Below the pieces are notes generated by a model that saw nothing but the letters and a program-made list of their open reading frames with translations, was not told the DNA's origin and did not search any database. A stretch of 37,408 nt of DNA from an uncultured Tepidamorphus sp. Lineage in GTDB: Bacteria > Pseudomonadota > Alphaproteobacteria > Rhizobiales > Tepidamorphaceae. Made by a program: the position numbers and the translations under genes. Numbering within the stretch: the stretch's first letter is position 1; each line of letters opens with the position of its first letter. Location: NCBI GenBank assembly GCA_905479765.1, contig CAJQNW010000073.1, positions 1 to 37,408 on the forward strand, in the 5' to 3' direction. Positions 8,336-19,027 of the stretch are shown here, piece after piece.

Positions 8336-8620
8336 ATGACGAATCACACCCTTCTGAATAAAATCGGGGCCGCGCTCGCTGCCTGGAACGATATGCTGGA
8401 TACCTGCACGCAAGCCGGCATCAAATTCAACGTCACGGACTATGCGGCATGGCCTGGTGCAAATTTCGGCGACGGCTGGGAGGGTGAGGTTCGCCGGAAC
8501 AACGATTGCAGGAAGGTCGAAGATTATAGCCTCATCTTCGAGGGCGAGGAGCGAACTCCTGTCGCGCGGGATACACGGTTCCCGGAAGGCGGGCGGAGCC
8601 AGCCCCGCGCTAAAGAATAG
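8336..8620 (+). CDS. Orphan small hypothetical protein (94 aa)
   Basis: I do not recognise this protein. Support for it being a gene is a clear ribosome site (CCGGAGA) 5 nt before the ATG and a plausible soluble N-terminal half (HTLLNKIGAALAAWNDMLD). The C-terminal third (VARDTRFPEGGRSQPRAKE) is low in complexity and looks like read-through into non-native sequence. It is the only plus-strand gene between the tRNA and bamE. The upstream DNA (about 8280-8350) is noticeably richer in A and T than the neighbourhood. A second open frame without a start follows it, so this could be the 5' part of a broken gene. No function is proposed. Confidence 0.45.
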   Translation: MTNHTLLNKIGAALAAWNDMLDTCTQAGIKFNVTDYAAWPGANFGDGWEGEVRRNNDCRKVEDYSLIFEGEERTPVARDTRFPEGGRSQPRAKE

Positions 8621-8820
8621 AAAGGCCCGCCACGGCGATCGACGATCTCGATGGATCGATCAAGGCATATTGGGCTGCGGTGGGACGAACCTCTGACGGG
8701 CACAACGACAAGGAAATCGCCGTCCTGGCCGACGACGCGTCAAAGCGCAACAAAGCCGCCTTCGACGCGGGGGGTGAATATGTGAACGCCGCCGGGTATG
8801 GCCGCATCCAGACCGGTTAG
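8614..8820 (+). pseudogene. Startless open frame, possible gene remnant
   Basis: Directly after an in-frame TAA at 8611, the frame is open to the TAG at 8818. It encodes a normal-looking stretch (DLDGSIKAYWAAV, then HNDKEIAVLADDASKRNKAA, then [16 protein letters not shown]), but there is no ATG and the first GTG lies 22 codons in. It is in a different frame from the 94-aa ORF before it. One reading is that both are pieces of one or two genes broken by frameshift or deletion. It could also be chance openness in GC-rich DNA. The stop overlaps the MerR gene stop on the other strand. Confidence 0.3.
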
Positions 8821-9422
8821 GCGGCTCCGGCCTGCGTCGTCGTATCAAGCATGCGCTTGCATTCGATGAGCTCGAACAGGGTTGCCTTGAGCTGGCGGAC
8901 GTCGTCCGACGACAACCCCGTCCGGGACGACGCGACGGCGGGCTGGGGCACGGCGACCGCCGGTGCGGCCGGCGCAGGCTCGGCTGCTGGCGGCGCCGCC
9001 AACTGCGGGGAAACCTGCGGAGGGATCTCTGGTGCGGGCTGCCGAGGCGGTGGGGATTGCGTCTCCACCTGTGCGGCAGGTTCCGCCTGCGCGGGAGATT
9101 GCGCTACCTGCTGAACCGGGACGGGTGCCTCCCCGGACTCCGCCTCCAGTTCCTGCCACACCGAGGCGACGTGGCGGACGCCCTGTTCCTTGAGGATGCG
9201 CTGCACCCCCTTGATGGTGTAGCCCTCGCCGTAGAGCAGGAAACGGATACCCTTGAGGAGATTGGTGTCTTCGGGCCGGTAGTAGCGGCGACCGCCGCCG
9301 CGCTTCATCGGCTTGATCTGCGCGAAACGGGTTTCCCAGAACCGCAGCACGTGCTGCGGCAAATCGAGCTCCTCGGCCACTTCGCTGATCGTGCGGAATG
9401 CCTCGGGCGACTTTTCGATCAT
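8817..9422 (-). CDS. MerR family transcriptional regulator
   Basis: This 201-aa DNA-binding protein has an N-terminal MerR winged helix-turn-helix: [25 protein letters not shown], then [19 protein letters not shown] and [15 protein letters not shown], within about residues 9-85. A long Ala/Pro-rich linker (about 100-170) replaces the usual coiled-coil and effector domain. A short conserved C-terminus ([20 protein letters not shown]) follows. There is no cysteine metal-binding loop, so a heavy-metal sensor role is unlikely. A MerR gene of this build downstream of ihfA is common in alphaproteobacteria. It sits 29 nt after ihfA and is probably co-transcribed with it. Its targets are unknown. Confidence 0.92.
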   Translation of the reverse strand: MIEKSPEAFRTISEVAEELDLPQHVLRFWETRFAQIKPMKRGGGRRYYRPEDTNLLKGIRFLLYGEGYTIKGVQRILKEQGVRHVASVWQELEAESGEAPVPVQQVAQSPAQAEPAAQVETQSPPPRQPAPEIPPQVSPQLAAPPAAEPAPAAPAVAVPQPAVASSRTGLSSDDVRQLKATLFELIECKRMLDTTTQAGAA

Positions 9423-9451
9423 ATCGGGAACCGGCTCAGTCCGTTTCGTCC

Positions 9452-9763
9452 TTAGTCAGTCTTGTCGGCAGCGCCGTTGTTGATGCGCTGCTTGAGAACG
9501 GCGCTTGGCTTGAAGACCAGAACCCGGCGCGGCTCGATGGGAACCTCTTCGCCGGTCTTCGGATTACGTCCGATCCGCTCGCCTTTCGCGCGCACCACGA
9601 AGGAGCCGAACGAAGACAATTTCACCGTCTCGCCTTTTTCAAGGCAATCCGCGACCTCGGAGAGCACCAATTCGACCAGATCGGCGGACTCAGTACGAGA
9701 CAGCCCCACAGTCTGGTAGACCGCCTCGCAAAGATCAGCCCTCGTGACCGTCTTTTCCCCCAT
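9452..9763 (-). CDS. ihfA: Integration host factor alpha subunit
   Basis: This 103-aa HU/IHF-family protein bends DNA as an IhfA-IhfB heterodimer in recombination, replication and transcription. The family signature is intact: [40 protein letters not shown], then [20 protein letters not shown]. The NPKTGE beta-arm carries the Pro that intercalates into DNA. The length matches IhfA (about 100 aa). It lies between fabH (114 nt upstream) and the MerR gene (29 nt downstream), all on the minus strand, which is a common alphaproteobacterial arrangement. Assignment to the alpha rather than the beta subunit rests on the sequence and on this context. Confidence 0.95.
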   Translation of the reverse strand: MGEKTVTRADLCEAVYQTVGLSRTESADLVELVLSEVADCLEKGETVKLSSFGSFVVRAKGERIGRNPKTGEEVPIEPRRVLVFKPSAVLKQRINNGAADKTD

Positions 9764-9877
9764 CGCCTCTCTTACTCCACATAACCGCCGCCGCGTCGGC
9801 TACGTCCCTGAAGGGAAAACGCTATTCGCTCTAGGGTCGCGGGTCAACCAAGTCTGTTAGCAAAGTCCGGGGCTGCG

Positions 9878-10855
9878 TCACCACCGCAACAGTGCCGCGC
9901 CCCAGGTCAATCCGCCGCCCATTGCTTCCAGCATGACGAGTTGACCCGGCTTTATGCGTCCATCGCGCGCAGCAACGTCGAGCGCCAGCGGTATCGATGC
10001 TGCGGATGTATTGCCATGCAAGTCGACCGTGACGACGACCTTCTCCTCGGGCCAGCCGAATTTGCGCGCGGTGGCGTCGATGATCCGCTTGTTGGCCTGA
10101 TGCGGCACGAACCAGTCGATATCGTCCGCAACGGCGCCGGCGTCAGCCAGCGCTCCATCGATCACGTCCGAAACCATCCCGACGGCGTGACGGAACACCT
10201 CGCGGCCCTGCATCCGCAAATGGCCGACGGTTCCGGTCGTCGAGGGGCCGCCGTCGACATAGAGCTTGTCCTTGTGACGACCATCCGAGCGGAGCCTGGA
10301 CGACAGCACGCCGCGATCATCGGCGTTGCCCGGCTGCTCGACCCCTTCGATCACGATGGCGCCGGCACCGTCGCCGAACAGGACGCAGGTCGTCCTGTCC
10401 TCCCAGTCGAGAATGCGCGAGAACGTTTCCGCGCCGACGACCAGCACCTTGCGCGCGGTTCCTGCCCGGACCATCGCATCGGCTGTGGTGACCGCGTAGA
10501 CGAACCCGGAACACACGGCGTGGATATCGAACGCCGCCCCCTGCTCGATGCCCAGGTTGGCCTGGACCGTCACCGCAGTCGCGGGAAAGGTGTTGTCCGG
10601 CGTCGCTGTCGCCAGCACGACCAGGTCGATCTCACCGGCGTCGATACCGGCGTTCTCGAGAGCTGCCCGTGCGGCACGAGTCGCCAAATCGGAGGTGAAC
10701 TCGCCGTCGGCCGCAATATGACGCTGGCGGATACCGCTGCGCTGGACGATCCAGTCATCCGAGGTATCGACCATTTTGGACAATTCATCGTTGGTCAGCA
10801 CCCGGTCCGGAAGATAGGACCCGGTGCCGCGCACCACGCTACGCAATACTGTCAC
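9878..10855 (-). CDS. fabH: 3-oxoacyl-[ACP] synthase III
   Basis: This 325-aa cytoplasmic thiolase-fold enzyme condenses acetyl-CoA with malonyl-ACP to start type II fatty acid synthesis. The catalytic triad is visible: Cys115 in [10 protein letters not shown], His in [11 protein letters not shown] (near 245-250) and Asn in LHGNTSAAS (near 280). The [15 protein letters not shown] motif is also typical. The start is GTG at 10855 and overlaps the plsX stop by 4 nt (GTGA), so translation is probably coupled. Together with plsX it joins fatty acid initiation to phospholipid synthesis, as in many bacteria. Confidence 0.97.
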   Translation of the reverse strand: MTVLRSVVRGTGSYLPDRVLTNDELSKMVDTSDDWIVQRSGIRQRHIAADGEFTSDLATRAARAALENAGIDAGEIDLVVLATATPDNTFPATAVTVQANLGIEQGAAFDIHAVCSGFVYAVTTADAMVRAGTARKVLVVGAETFSRILDWEDRTTCVLFGDGAGAIVIEGVEQPGNADDRGVLSSRLRSDGRHKDKLYVDGGPSTTGTVGHLRMQGREVFRHAVGMVSDVIDGALADAGAVADDIDWFVPHQANKRIIDATARKFGWPEEKVVVTVDLHGNTSAASIPLALDVAARDGRIKPGQLVMLEAMGGGLTWGAALLRW

Positions 10856-11916
10856 GAGTCGACTACCTCGGCGGTTTCCGGTGCGACATCGGCCTTGCTG
10901 CTTTGATAATGGCCGACGCCGTCTTCGATCTTTTTCATAAGCCCGTTGCGGGACAGGTGATAGCCGAGCGCGACTGCTGCGGAATATCCTTCCGCGTCGG
11001 TTCCGCCGTGGCTCTTGATTACCATGCCGTTGAGGCCAAGGAAGACCCCGCCGTTCGATTTACGCGGGTCCATCTTCTCGCGCAGCGTGTCGAAGGCGGC
11101 CTTTGCGAACAGGAACCCGATCCGGCTGAGCAGGCTGCGGCGCATGCCCTGGCGCAGATACTGGGCAATCTGCTTGGCGGTGCCTTCGGCGGTCTTCAAG
11201 GCGATGTTGCCGGTGAAGCCCTCGCAGACCACGACGTCGACCGTGCCCTGGCCGATGTCGTCGCCCTCGATGAAACCGGCATAGTTGATCGGGAGCGATC
11301 CCTCACGGAGGATCTGGCCGGCAGCGCGGATGTATTCGAGGCCCTTGACCTCCTCGACGCCGATGTTGAGCAGGCCGACGGACGGGCGCGGGATTCCAAA
11401 CAGCGCGCGCGCCATCGCCTCGCCCATCACCGAGAAACCGACGAGCTGCTCGGCATCCGATCCGATGGTCGCACCGACATCGAGGACGATGCTCTCGCCG
11501 CGCAGCGTCGGCCAGATGGCTGCCAGCGCGGGCCGCTCGATCCCGGCCATCATCCTCAGGCAAAGCTTGGACATCGCCATCAGCGCGCCGGTGTTGCCCG
11601 CCGACACGGCAATATCGGCACGACCGGTCTTCACCGCGTCGAGCGACAGCCACATGCTGGACTTGCGGCGACCGTAGCGCAACGCCTGGCTCGGCTTGTC
11701 GTCCATGCGAACGGAGACGTCGGTGTGTTCGACCGTAGAGACGGCCGCCAGCGCGGGAAGATCCTCGAGAATCGGACGGATGAGCGTCTCGTCGCCGAAG
11801 AACAGGAATTCGCTGTCGGGATAGCGCTCGCGCGCCAGAGCACAGCCTGGAATGACTACTGACGGACCGAAGTCACCGCCCATCGCGTCAATCGAAATGC
11901 GTATTGGAGAGACCAT
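10852..11916 (-). CDS. plsX: Phosphate acyltransferase
   Basis: This 354-aa peripheral membrane enzyme converts acyl-ACP to acyl-phosphate, the donor for PlsY in phosphatidate synthesis. Recognisable family motifs are [19 protein letters not shown] at the N-terminus, [18 protein letters not shown] and [10 protein letters not shown] in the middle, then [20 protein letters not shown]. The ATG at 11916 has a poor ribosome site, but the first family residues follow closely, so the start is probably right. It overlaps fabH by 4 nt and follows the DUF177 gene after 137 nt. In many bacteria rpmF lies between DUF177 and plsX, but no rpmF is seen here. Confidence 0.97.
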   Translation of the reverse strand: MVSPIRISIDAMGGDFGPSVVIPGCALARERYPDSEFLFFGDETLIRPILEDLPALAAVSTVEHTDVSVRMDDKPSQALRYGRRKSSMWLSLDAVKTGRADIAVSAGNTGALMAMSKLCLRMMAGIERPALAAIWPTLRGESIVLDVGATIGSDAEQLVGFSVMGEAMARALFGIPRPSVGLLNIGVEEVKGLEYIRAAGQILREGSLPINYAGFIEGDDIGQGTVDVVVCEGFTGNIALKTAEGTAKQIAQYLRQGMRRSLLSRIGFLFAKAAFDTLREKMDPRKSNGGVFLGLNGMVIKSHGGTDAEGYSAAVALGYHLSRNGLMKKIEDGVGHYQSSKADVAPETAEVVDS

Positions 11917-12053
11917 CAGGCTTTATGCGGCGAAGACCATATTCGCCGGCCACCGCTGGAGCAGCGGCCCTCGGCGCATCAGGCTTCCGGACAATAGCGA
12001 TTTAGGCCATTGAAACAACCGCTTTTTCTCCCTTTCCGTTTCTTTGATACCGA

Positions 12054-12596
12054 TCAGTTCTTGTCGCGATCGGCACGTAGCGAGGCGAGCGCGGCGAACG
12101 CGCCGCTCTTTTCCTCTTCGTCTCCGTTATCGCCTCCAGTCTGGAAGTCGACACCCTGCTTTCGCGGATAGGGATCGAGTCCGATTGCCAGATGTTCGCA
12201 TATCAGGGCGCCAATATCGACGCGTTCGTTGATCAGCGGCTCGACATCGATATCCGGCACTTCGGCTGCTTCCGGCATCGGCCCGGAGAGCCGGGGCGCG
12301 ACGTCCGGCGCGAAATAGGTTTCGACCTCTTCGTCGATGACACCTTCGACCGGGTCGAGCGTCACGACGCAGGACTGCGTGACACGGGCCCTGGCGGTTC
12401 CGCGCACCGCAAGCCCGCGCCCGCGCCAGCGGGTGACCGACAGCGCCGCCGTCATGGATTCGACGGAGGGAATGCCGAGATAATCTGCCAGGCGAAACCG
12501 CTCGTCCGGCGTCGCCTCGATCCTCAGTTCCAGCCCGCCCTCGGGCACCTCATGGCTGGTCACGACCTGCTTCAACGGAAAGGAATTCTCCGACAT
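12054..12596 (-). CDS. DUF177 (YceD-like) protein
   Basis: This 180-aa protein of the DUF177/YceD family is linked in other bacteria to 23S rRNA and ribosome maturation. The ATG at 12596 overlaps the upstream stop by one nucleotide (TGATG); the longer ORF-track start has no homologous-looking sequence. Visible family features are the RGTARARVTQSCVVTLDPVE segment, with the single Cys typical of the family core, and an acidic second half (EVPDIDVEPLINERVDIGAL, then LDPYPRK) ending in the FAALASLR motif. It is translationally coupled to the cytochrome bc1 chaperone gene upstream and precedes plsX. Confidence 0.88.
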   Translation of the reverse strand: MSENSFPLKQVVTSHEVPEGGLELRIEATPDERFRLADYLGIPSVESMTAALSVTRWRGRGLAVRGTARARVTQSCVVTLDPVEGVIDEEVETYFAPDVAPRLSGPMPEAAEVPDIDVEPLINERVDIGALICEHLAIGLDPYPRKQGVDFQTGGDNGDEEEKSGAFAALASLRADRDKN

Positions 12597-13153
12597 CAGG
12601 CCTCTCCCCGATCGATTGCGGTTTCGTCCAGGTCCGGCCAGGCGATGTCGGCCGCAACGATGCGGTCGCCCGCCGTTTCCGACAGCCGGCTTTCGCACGC
12701 CAGCATATAGGCTGTCATCCGATCCAGCGCCTCTTCGGTCGCGGAGCCGGCGAAAAGATTGCGTTCCAGTGCGGCATGCAAGCCCTCGGCGCTCCCGGCG
12801 TCCAGCGCGGCGTCATAAACGCCGGCACGCCCGTAGAAGGCCTCCGCCATGCCACGGACCCGCTTCGGCACGCCCATGTCGCTGACGCCCATTTCGCGCA
12901 GGTTCCGATCCATGTCCCTGAAAAACACGTCGAACAGGCCCTGCGCCAGCGTCCGGCCCTCGGCGCCCTCACCGCGCAGACGGCGCATGACGAGGACGAC
13001 GTGCAATACAAGCATGTCGAATCGCCCATCGGCTGTGTCGGCGACGCCGATCGTCTGGTAAAATGCCGGCTGCCGTGCCTGCGCCACTATCTGCGAATAG
13101 ATGGCGTCGGGACGGTCGTCGGAACGGATGCGTTTGAGCAGTTTTCGAAGCAT
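12596..13153 (-). CDS. Ubiquinol-cytochrome c chaperone (CBP3/UQCC1 family)
   Basis: This 185-aa protein matches the Ubiq_cyt_C_chap family, which includes the yeast Cbp3 and human UQCC1 factors for cytochrome b biogenesis and bc1 assembly. The conserved stretch runs from YSQIVAQARQPAFYQTIGV, through DGRFDMLVLHVVLVMRRL, to AQGLFDVFFRDMDRNLREMG and VPKRVRGMAEAFYGRAGVYD. The presence of a cytochrome bc1 assembly factor fits an aerobically respiring alphaproteobacterium. The gene starts 108 bp from divergent bamE, and its stop overlaps the DUF177 start, so the two form one unit. The precise bacterial role is less studied than the mitochondrial one. Confidence 0.9.
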   Translation of the reverse strand: MLRKLLKRIRSDDRPDAIYSQIVAQARQPAFYQTIGVADTADGRFDMLVLHVVLVMRRLRGEGAEGRTLAQGLFDVFFRDMDRNLREMGVSDMGVPKRVRGMAEAFYGRAGVYDAALDAGSAEGLHAALERNLFAGSATEEALDRMTAYMLACESRLSETAGDRIVAADIAWPDLDETAIDRGEA

Positions 13154-13261
13154 GTCCGGCGTCCTTCACGCCACGAGCGCCATATTAACGTGGTTGCAAT
13201 CGATGGGTCCGCAAGCTAGAGGCGGAAATTGCACGGTTGTGTGCCTGGGAACAAGAACGCG

Positions 13262-13741
13262 ATGCATTTTGTTGATTCAAGACGACCTTCACCCCGCGGT
13301 TTGCTTCGCCGCCAGCTGCTGATCGGCGCCGCGCTGGGCGTTGCCGTCACCGGCTTGTCGGCGTGCAATACGTTCACCACCGTGCAGCGGCACGGCTACG
13401 TCATCTCGCAGGACCAGCTCGATCAGGTCCCCGTGGGATCGAGCAAGGAACAGGTCGACTTCGTTCTGGGAACCCCCTCGACGACCGCCACATTCGGCAA
13501 CGAGGTCTACTACTACATTTCCCAGACCACCGAAACGACCGCTTTCCTGGCCCCGAAAACGACCGACAGGCGGATCCTTGCCGTCTACTTCGATGAGGAC
13601 CGGCGCGTCGGGCGCTTCGCCAACTACGGTCTCGAGGACGGCCGCGTCGTCGACTTCATCTCGCGCTCGACACCGACGACCGGCGCGGAAGTCTCGCTGC
13701 TGCGGCAGATCTTCTCCTCGGCGGTCGGCGAGGAAATCTGA
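13262..13741 (+). CDS. bamE: Outer membrane assembly lipoprotein BamE (SmpA/OmlA)
   Basis: This 159-aa lipoprotein is a probable subunit of the BAM complex that inserts beta-barrel proteins into the outer membrane. A positively charged start, a hydrophobic stretch (LLIGAALGVAVTGLSAC) and lipobox Cys35 form the signal. The SmpA/OmlA domain follows: QDQLDQVPVGSSKEQVDFVL, GTPSTTATFGNEVYYYI and ILAVYFDEDRRVGRFANYGL. The ATG at 13262 is preferred; the ORF-track start is a TTG 11 codons earlier with its ribosome site too close. It is divergent from the bc1 chaperone gene and ends at a strong terminator shared with convergent hppA. Confidence 0.93.
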   Translation: MHFVDSRRPSPRGLLRRQLLIGAALGVAVTGLSACNTFTTVQRHGYVISQDQLDQVPVGSSKEQVDFVLGTPSTTATFGNEVYYYISQTTETTAFLAPKTTDRRILAVYFDEDRRVGRFANYGLEDGRVVDFISRSTPTTGAEVSLLRQIFSSAVGEEI

Positions 13742-13770
13742 TCCGCGCCTAGCCGCAACCTCCGGACACG

Positions 13771-13811
13771 AAAAAGCCCCGCGGAGGCGACCTCCGCGGG
13801 GCTTTGTTTTG
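13771..13811. terminator. Bidirectional intrinsic terminator between bamE and hppA
   Basis: A perfect 15-bp inverted repeat (AAAGCCCCGCGGAGG, loop CGA, CCTCCGCGGGGCTTT) has T-rich sequence on each side: GCTTTGTTTT on the plus strand and TTTTT on the minus strand. It lies 29 nt after the bamE stop and 15 nt after the hppA stop, so it can end transcription from both convergent genes. Confidence 0.93.
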
Positions 13812-13825
13812 TGTCGGGCTTTTAG

Positions 13826-15949
<2,124 letters not shown>

Positions 15950-16010
15950 GTATCCAACCCCGTTTGACTGTTATTTTCTCGAACTCTGGCGAGCCGCGTC
16001 GCTTATTTCA

Positions 16011-16026
16011 AATTTCGCGCGAAATT
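16011..16026. promoter_or_regulatory. Perfect 16-bp palindrome upstream of hppA
   Basis: AATTTCGCGCGAAATT is fully self-complementary and lies 62-77 bp upstream of the hppA start, in the 214-bp gap after the MFS gene. Its symmetry and position suggest a dimeric repressor or activator site. A separate 7-bp inverted repeat (CCGCCCG...CGGGCGG, 16049-16075) next to it could end transcription from the MFS gene, but it lacks a clear T run. No known operator consensus is matched with confidence. Confidence 0.4.
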
Positions 16027-16163
16027 CACGAAGCCCCCGCCCCGATGACCGCCCGTCAGACCGGTTATCGGGCGGAGCTTTGCCAGAAAAGCGGGCAACA
16101 CGCAACCGATCCGGGCCTGTTACGAACAGTCTTCGCCCAAAGGTATGAGAAGAAGAGTGTCCG

Positions 16164-17381
16164 TCAGGCCACAGGTTCGTTGTCGCCCTTGAACCAAAGC
16201 CAGGCAAGCAACACGAAGCACATCGCCACGATCGGAAATATCACCATGTTGACCGACTCCCAGCCGTAAGCATTCAGCATTGCCCCGGACATCAACGCTG
16301 CGACCGCCTGGAAACCGAAGACGAGGAAATCATTGAGGCCCTGGACCCGGGTGCGCTCCTCCGGCCTGTAGGTTTCGGTCAGCATGGAGGTCGCGCCGAT
16401 AAAGCCGAAATTCCAGCCGATACCGAGCAGGATCAACGCGCCCCAGAAATGGGCGAGCGTGATGCCCATCAGCGCGACAACGCCGCAGCCGGCCAGAAGC
16501 GCCAGCCCCGCGGCGATTACCTTTTCATGCCCGAACCGGGCGATCAGCGCACCGGTGAAGAAGCTCGGCGCGAACATGGCGATGACGTGCCACTGGATGC
16601 CGAGCGTCGCGTCGGTCTGGCTGTGGTCGCAGGCGACCATGGCCAGCGGCGTGGCGGTCATGACGAGGCTCATCAGGCCGTAGCTGGCAATCGCGCAGAT
16701 GACGGCGACGACGAAACGCGTCTGACTGACGATCTCGCGCAGCGGCCGCCCGCCCTGCCCGACCTTGACGGGCGCGGGCTTGGGGATGCGCAGGAAGGAC
16801 AGAATCAGGATGACAAGGGCGCCAAGCGCGATCTGCGCCAGGAAGGCGCCCGCGAAGGGGATCGGCGCCAGCGAATCCTTTGTGAAAATGACGATCTGCG
16901 GCCCGATGACGCCGGTGACGACTCCGCCGGCCAGAACCCAGGAGATCGCCTTGGGCCGAAACGCCGCGCTCGCGGTATCGGCGGCCGCGAAGCGATACTG
17001 CTGGACGAAGGAATTGCCGACGCCAGTGACCGCGGTTCCCAGGCAGAGCAGCCAGAAATCCCCGGCGACAACCGCATAGGACGACAGCGCGCCACCGATC
17101 ATGGCGCCGAGCGCGCCGATCTGGAATCCCGGACGCCGCCCGATCAGGCGCATGAGATTGGCGGCGGGAATGGACCCCAGCGCAACGCCGATGATGAAGA
17201 AGGCGACCGGCAGCGTCGCCAGAGATTTGTCTTCGCCGAGCAAATAGAAGCCCGCCAGGCTCGCCATCGAGACGACGATCGGCGCCGAGGCGCCGCCGAT
17301 GGCCTGGGCGGCAGCCAGCACAAGTGCATTGCGCCGGGCCGCGCGGTCGTCGAATTCTTCCGTGATCGGAGCGGTCGTCAT
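16164..17381 (-). CDS. MFS transporter, 12 predicted membrane helices
   Basis: This 405-aa integral membrane protein of the major facilitator superfamily belongs to a group without a known substrate. The first half has the usual loop 2-3 region (GSIPAANLMRLIGRRPGFQI) and the glycine-rich helices of the fold. A conserved FVQQYRFAAADTASAAFRP segment precedes the central loop (RIPKPAPVKVGQGGRP), and the second half includes FIGATSMLTETYRPEERTRV. The last is typical of YfcJ-like efflux relatives. ATG at 17381 follows AGGTGG; the ORF-track start 11 codons earlier is less likely. It sits between thiL and hppA on the same strand, 60 nt after thiL. Whether it serves thiamine metabolism or is unrelated cannot be told from the sequence. 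Confidence 0.88.
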   Translation of the reverse strand: MTTAPITEEFDDRAARRNALVLAAAQAIGGASAPIVVSMASLAGFYLLGEDKSLATLPVAFFIIGVALGSIPAANLMRLIGRRPGFQIGALGAMIGGALSSYAVVAGDFWLLCLGTAVTGVGNSFVQQYRFAAADTASAAFRPKAISWVLAGGVVTGVIGPQIVIFTKDSLAPIPFAGAFLAQIALGALVILILSFLRIPKPAPVKVGQGGRPLREIVSQTRFVVAVICAIASYGLMSLVMTATPLAMVACDHSQTDATLGIQWHVIAMFAPSFFTGALIARFGHEKVIAAGLALLAGCGVVALMGITLAHFWGALILLGIGWNFGFIGATSMLTETYRPEERTRVQGLNDFLVFGFQAVAALMSGAMLNAYGWESVNMVIFPIVAMCFVLLAWLWFKGDNEPVA

Positions 17382-17441
17382 GGGGCCACCTGAAAAGGGT
17401 CCGCAAGACTCCACGGCTGCGCCGCCGGGTCAACCACCAAT

Positions 17442-18515
17442 TCAGCGACCCGAATATGTGCCCCTGTCATGGCTGGCGGCATGGCTGCGGGCATGGCTGC
17501 CGACATGACTGAAGGACCGATTCCCGAAATCCATTTCCAGCCCCGCGGAGTCGACGAATTCAGCCCGACCGCCGTTCTGAGTGACTTCGGCGATTTTCCG
17601 AACCGGGATAGCGGCGCTCGAAGCCGACGCTTCGAAATCCGACGCTTTTTCCGGCGGAACCGTACAGATGATCTCGTAATCGTCGCCGCCTGTCAGGCAT
17701 ATTGGCAGCAGCGCCGGATCGATTTTCACCGCCGCGCCGGCGGCCTGCGAGAGCGGAACGTCCGCTGCCGTGACCCGGGCGGTCACGCCGGACACGGTGC
17801 ACAACTTGTCGAGATCGCCGACCAGACCGTCCGATACGTCGAGCGCGGCGGTGGCGAAGCGGGCGACGGATTCGGCAAGCGCCACGCGCGGCTCCGGCAG
17901 ATGGTATCGCGCCGCCAGATGCGCCCGATGGCTCTCATCGAGGCTGGCAAGCCGCGGATCGTTTTGAGCCACCAGAAGACCGAGTGCGCCGTCGCCGATC
18001 GTGCCGGAGACATAGACGTGGTCCCCTGCCCTGGCGCCGGCGCGGCGGACGATGCCGCCTGACGCGGCGATGCCGAACGCGGTAATCGTGACGATGAACC
18101 GGCCGGAGCGGATGGTGTCGCCGCCATAGAGCGTCGCGCCATAGCGGTCCTGGTCGCTTGCGAGCCCGTCGGCGAAGCGGGCGACCCAGTCCTCCGACCA
18201 GTCGTCGGACAGGCCCAGCAGCACGAGGTAGCCGACCGGAGTCGCGCCCTTGGCCGCGAGATCGGACAGATTCACCCGCAGCGCCTTGCGGGCGATCACG
18301 CCGGCGTCTTCGCCCGGCAGGAAATGGATGCCCTCGGCGATGCCGTCCTTGGTCAGCACCAGATCGGCGCCCGGCGGCGGCGCATAGGACGCCGCGTCAT
18401 CGAGAAGCGAGAACGCGCCGGGCGCGGTCGCCAGCGGCCGGAAATGGCGCTCGATCAGCCCCTGTTCGTCGAGAGACGTTCCGGGGGCCGCTCCGTGCGC
18501 TTCAGAGCCGCTCAT
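17442..18515 (-). CDS. thiL: Thiamine-monophosphate kinase
   Basis: This 357-aa cytoplasmic enzyme phosphorylates thiamine phosphate to thiamine diphosphate, the last step of cofactor synthesis. It has the PurM-like ATP-binding fold. Family marks are FSLLDDAASYAPPPGADLVL near residue 40, ALRVNLSDLAAKGATPVGYL, YGGDTIRSG, ALDVSDGLVGDLDKL and LTGGDDYEIICTVP. These include the aspartates that bind magnesium and nucleotide. The start overlaps the nusB stop by one nucleotide (TGATG). The protein ends in an unusual tail (SHVGSHARSHAASH) with histidines in a repeated Ser-His pattern, beyond the usual family end. Confidence 0.96.
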   Translation of the reverse strand: MSGSEAHGAAPGTSLDEQGLIERHFRPLATAPGAFSLLDDAASYAPPPGADLVLTKDGIAEGIHFLPGEDAGVIARKALRVNLSDLAAKGATPVGYLVLLGLSDDWSEDWVARFADGLASDQDRYGATLYGGDTIRSGRFIVTITAFGIAASGGIVRRAGARAGDHVYVSGTIGDGALGLLVAQNDPRLASLDESHRAHLAARYHLPEPRVALAESVARFATAALDVSDGLVGDLDKLCTVSGVTARVTAADVPLSQAAGAAVKIDPALLPICLTGGDDYEIICTVPPEKASDFEASASSAAIPVRKIAEVTQNGGRAEFVDSAGLEMDFGNRSFSHVGSHARSHAASHDRGTYSGR

Positions 18516-19027
18516 CAGGCCCCGCTTTCAGCCCCGCCGGCGGACGGGAATTCCTTCGGCTGCTCGCGCTTGGCAATGCCGTCGAGGATGGCATTGGTGA
18601 TGCGCGGCTCGTCGCCGTCCTCGAAGAAGGCGCGGGCGATATCGACATATTCGCTGATCACCACGCGGGGCGGCACGTCGCGGCGCTCCATCAGTTCGTA
18701 GACGCCGGCGCGCAGCACGGCACGCAGGGTCAGGTCGATGCGCTTCAGCGGCCAGTCGCGTTCCAGCATCGTGTTGATCTCGGTGTCGACGCGGCGCTGG
18801 AGCTTGACGACGCCTGAAACCAGGTTGCGGAAAAACTTCACGTCGGCGTCGATCAGCTGATCGCCTTCGAGGTCGCCGCCCAGGCGGTGCGCCTCGAACT
18901 CATCCAGCGTGGATTCGAGATCGGCTTCGGCAACATCCATCTGATAGAGCGCCTGCACGGCGGCGAGACGGGCCGCCCCACGCTTGTTGGCTTTTGCCTG
19001 CGGTCGCTCGGTGCGGGCGGTCTTCAC
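18515..19027 (-). CDS. nusB: Transcription antitermination factor NusB
   Basis: This 170-aa all-helical RNA-binding protein works with NusE (ribosomal protein S10) at boxA sites of rRNA operons. Family motifs are RGAARLAAVQALYQMDVAEA at the N-terminus, then DLTLRAVLRAGVYELMERRD and VPPRVVISEYVDIARAFFED in the C-terminal half. The start is GTG at 19027, overlapping the ribH stop as GTGA. The stop overlaps the thiL start by one nucleotide, so the gene is locked into a translationally coupled chain. The ribH-nusB-thiL order is common in alphaproteobacteria. Confidence 0.96.
   Translation of the reverse strand: MKTARTERPQAKANKRGAARLAAVQALYQMDVAEADLESTLDEFEAHRLGGDLEGDQLIDADVKFFRNLVSGVVKLQRRVDTEINTMLERDWPLKRIDLTLRAVLRAGVYELMERRDVPPRVVISEYVDIARAFFEDGDEPRITNAILDGIAKREQPKEFPSAGGAESGA

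Noticed and set aside
8190-8339. Possible 49-aa ORF ending in ATGA overlap with the 94-aa orphan ORF
   Set aside because: The overlap is suggestive, but there is no good ribosome site, the product is Arg-rich without features, and the frame is open upstream anyway. It may be chance.
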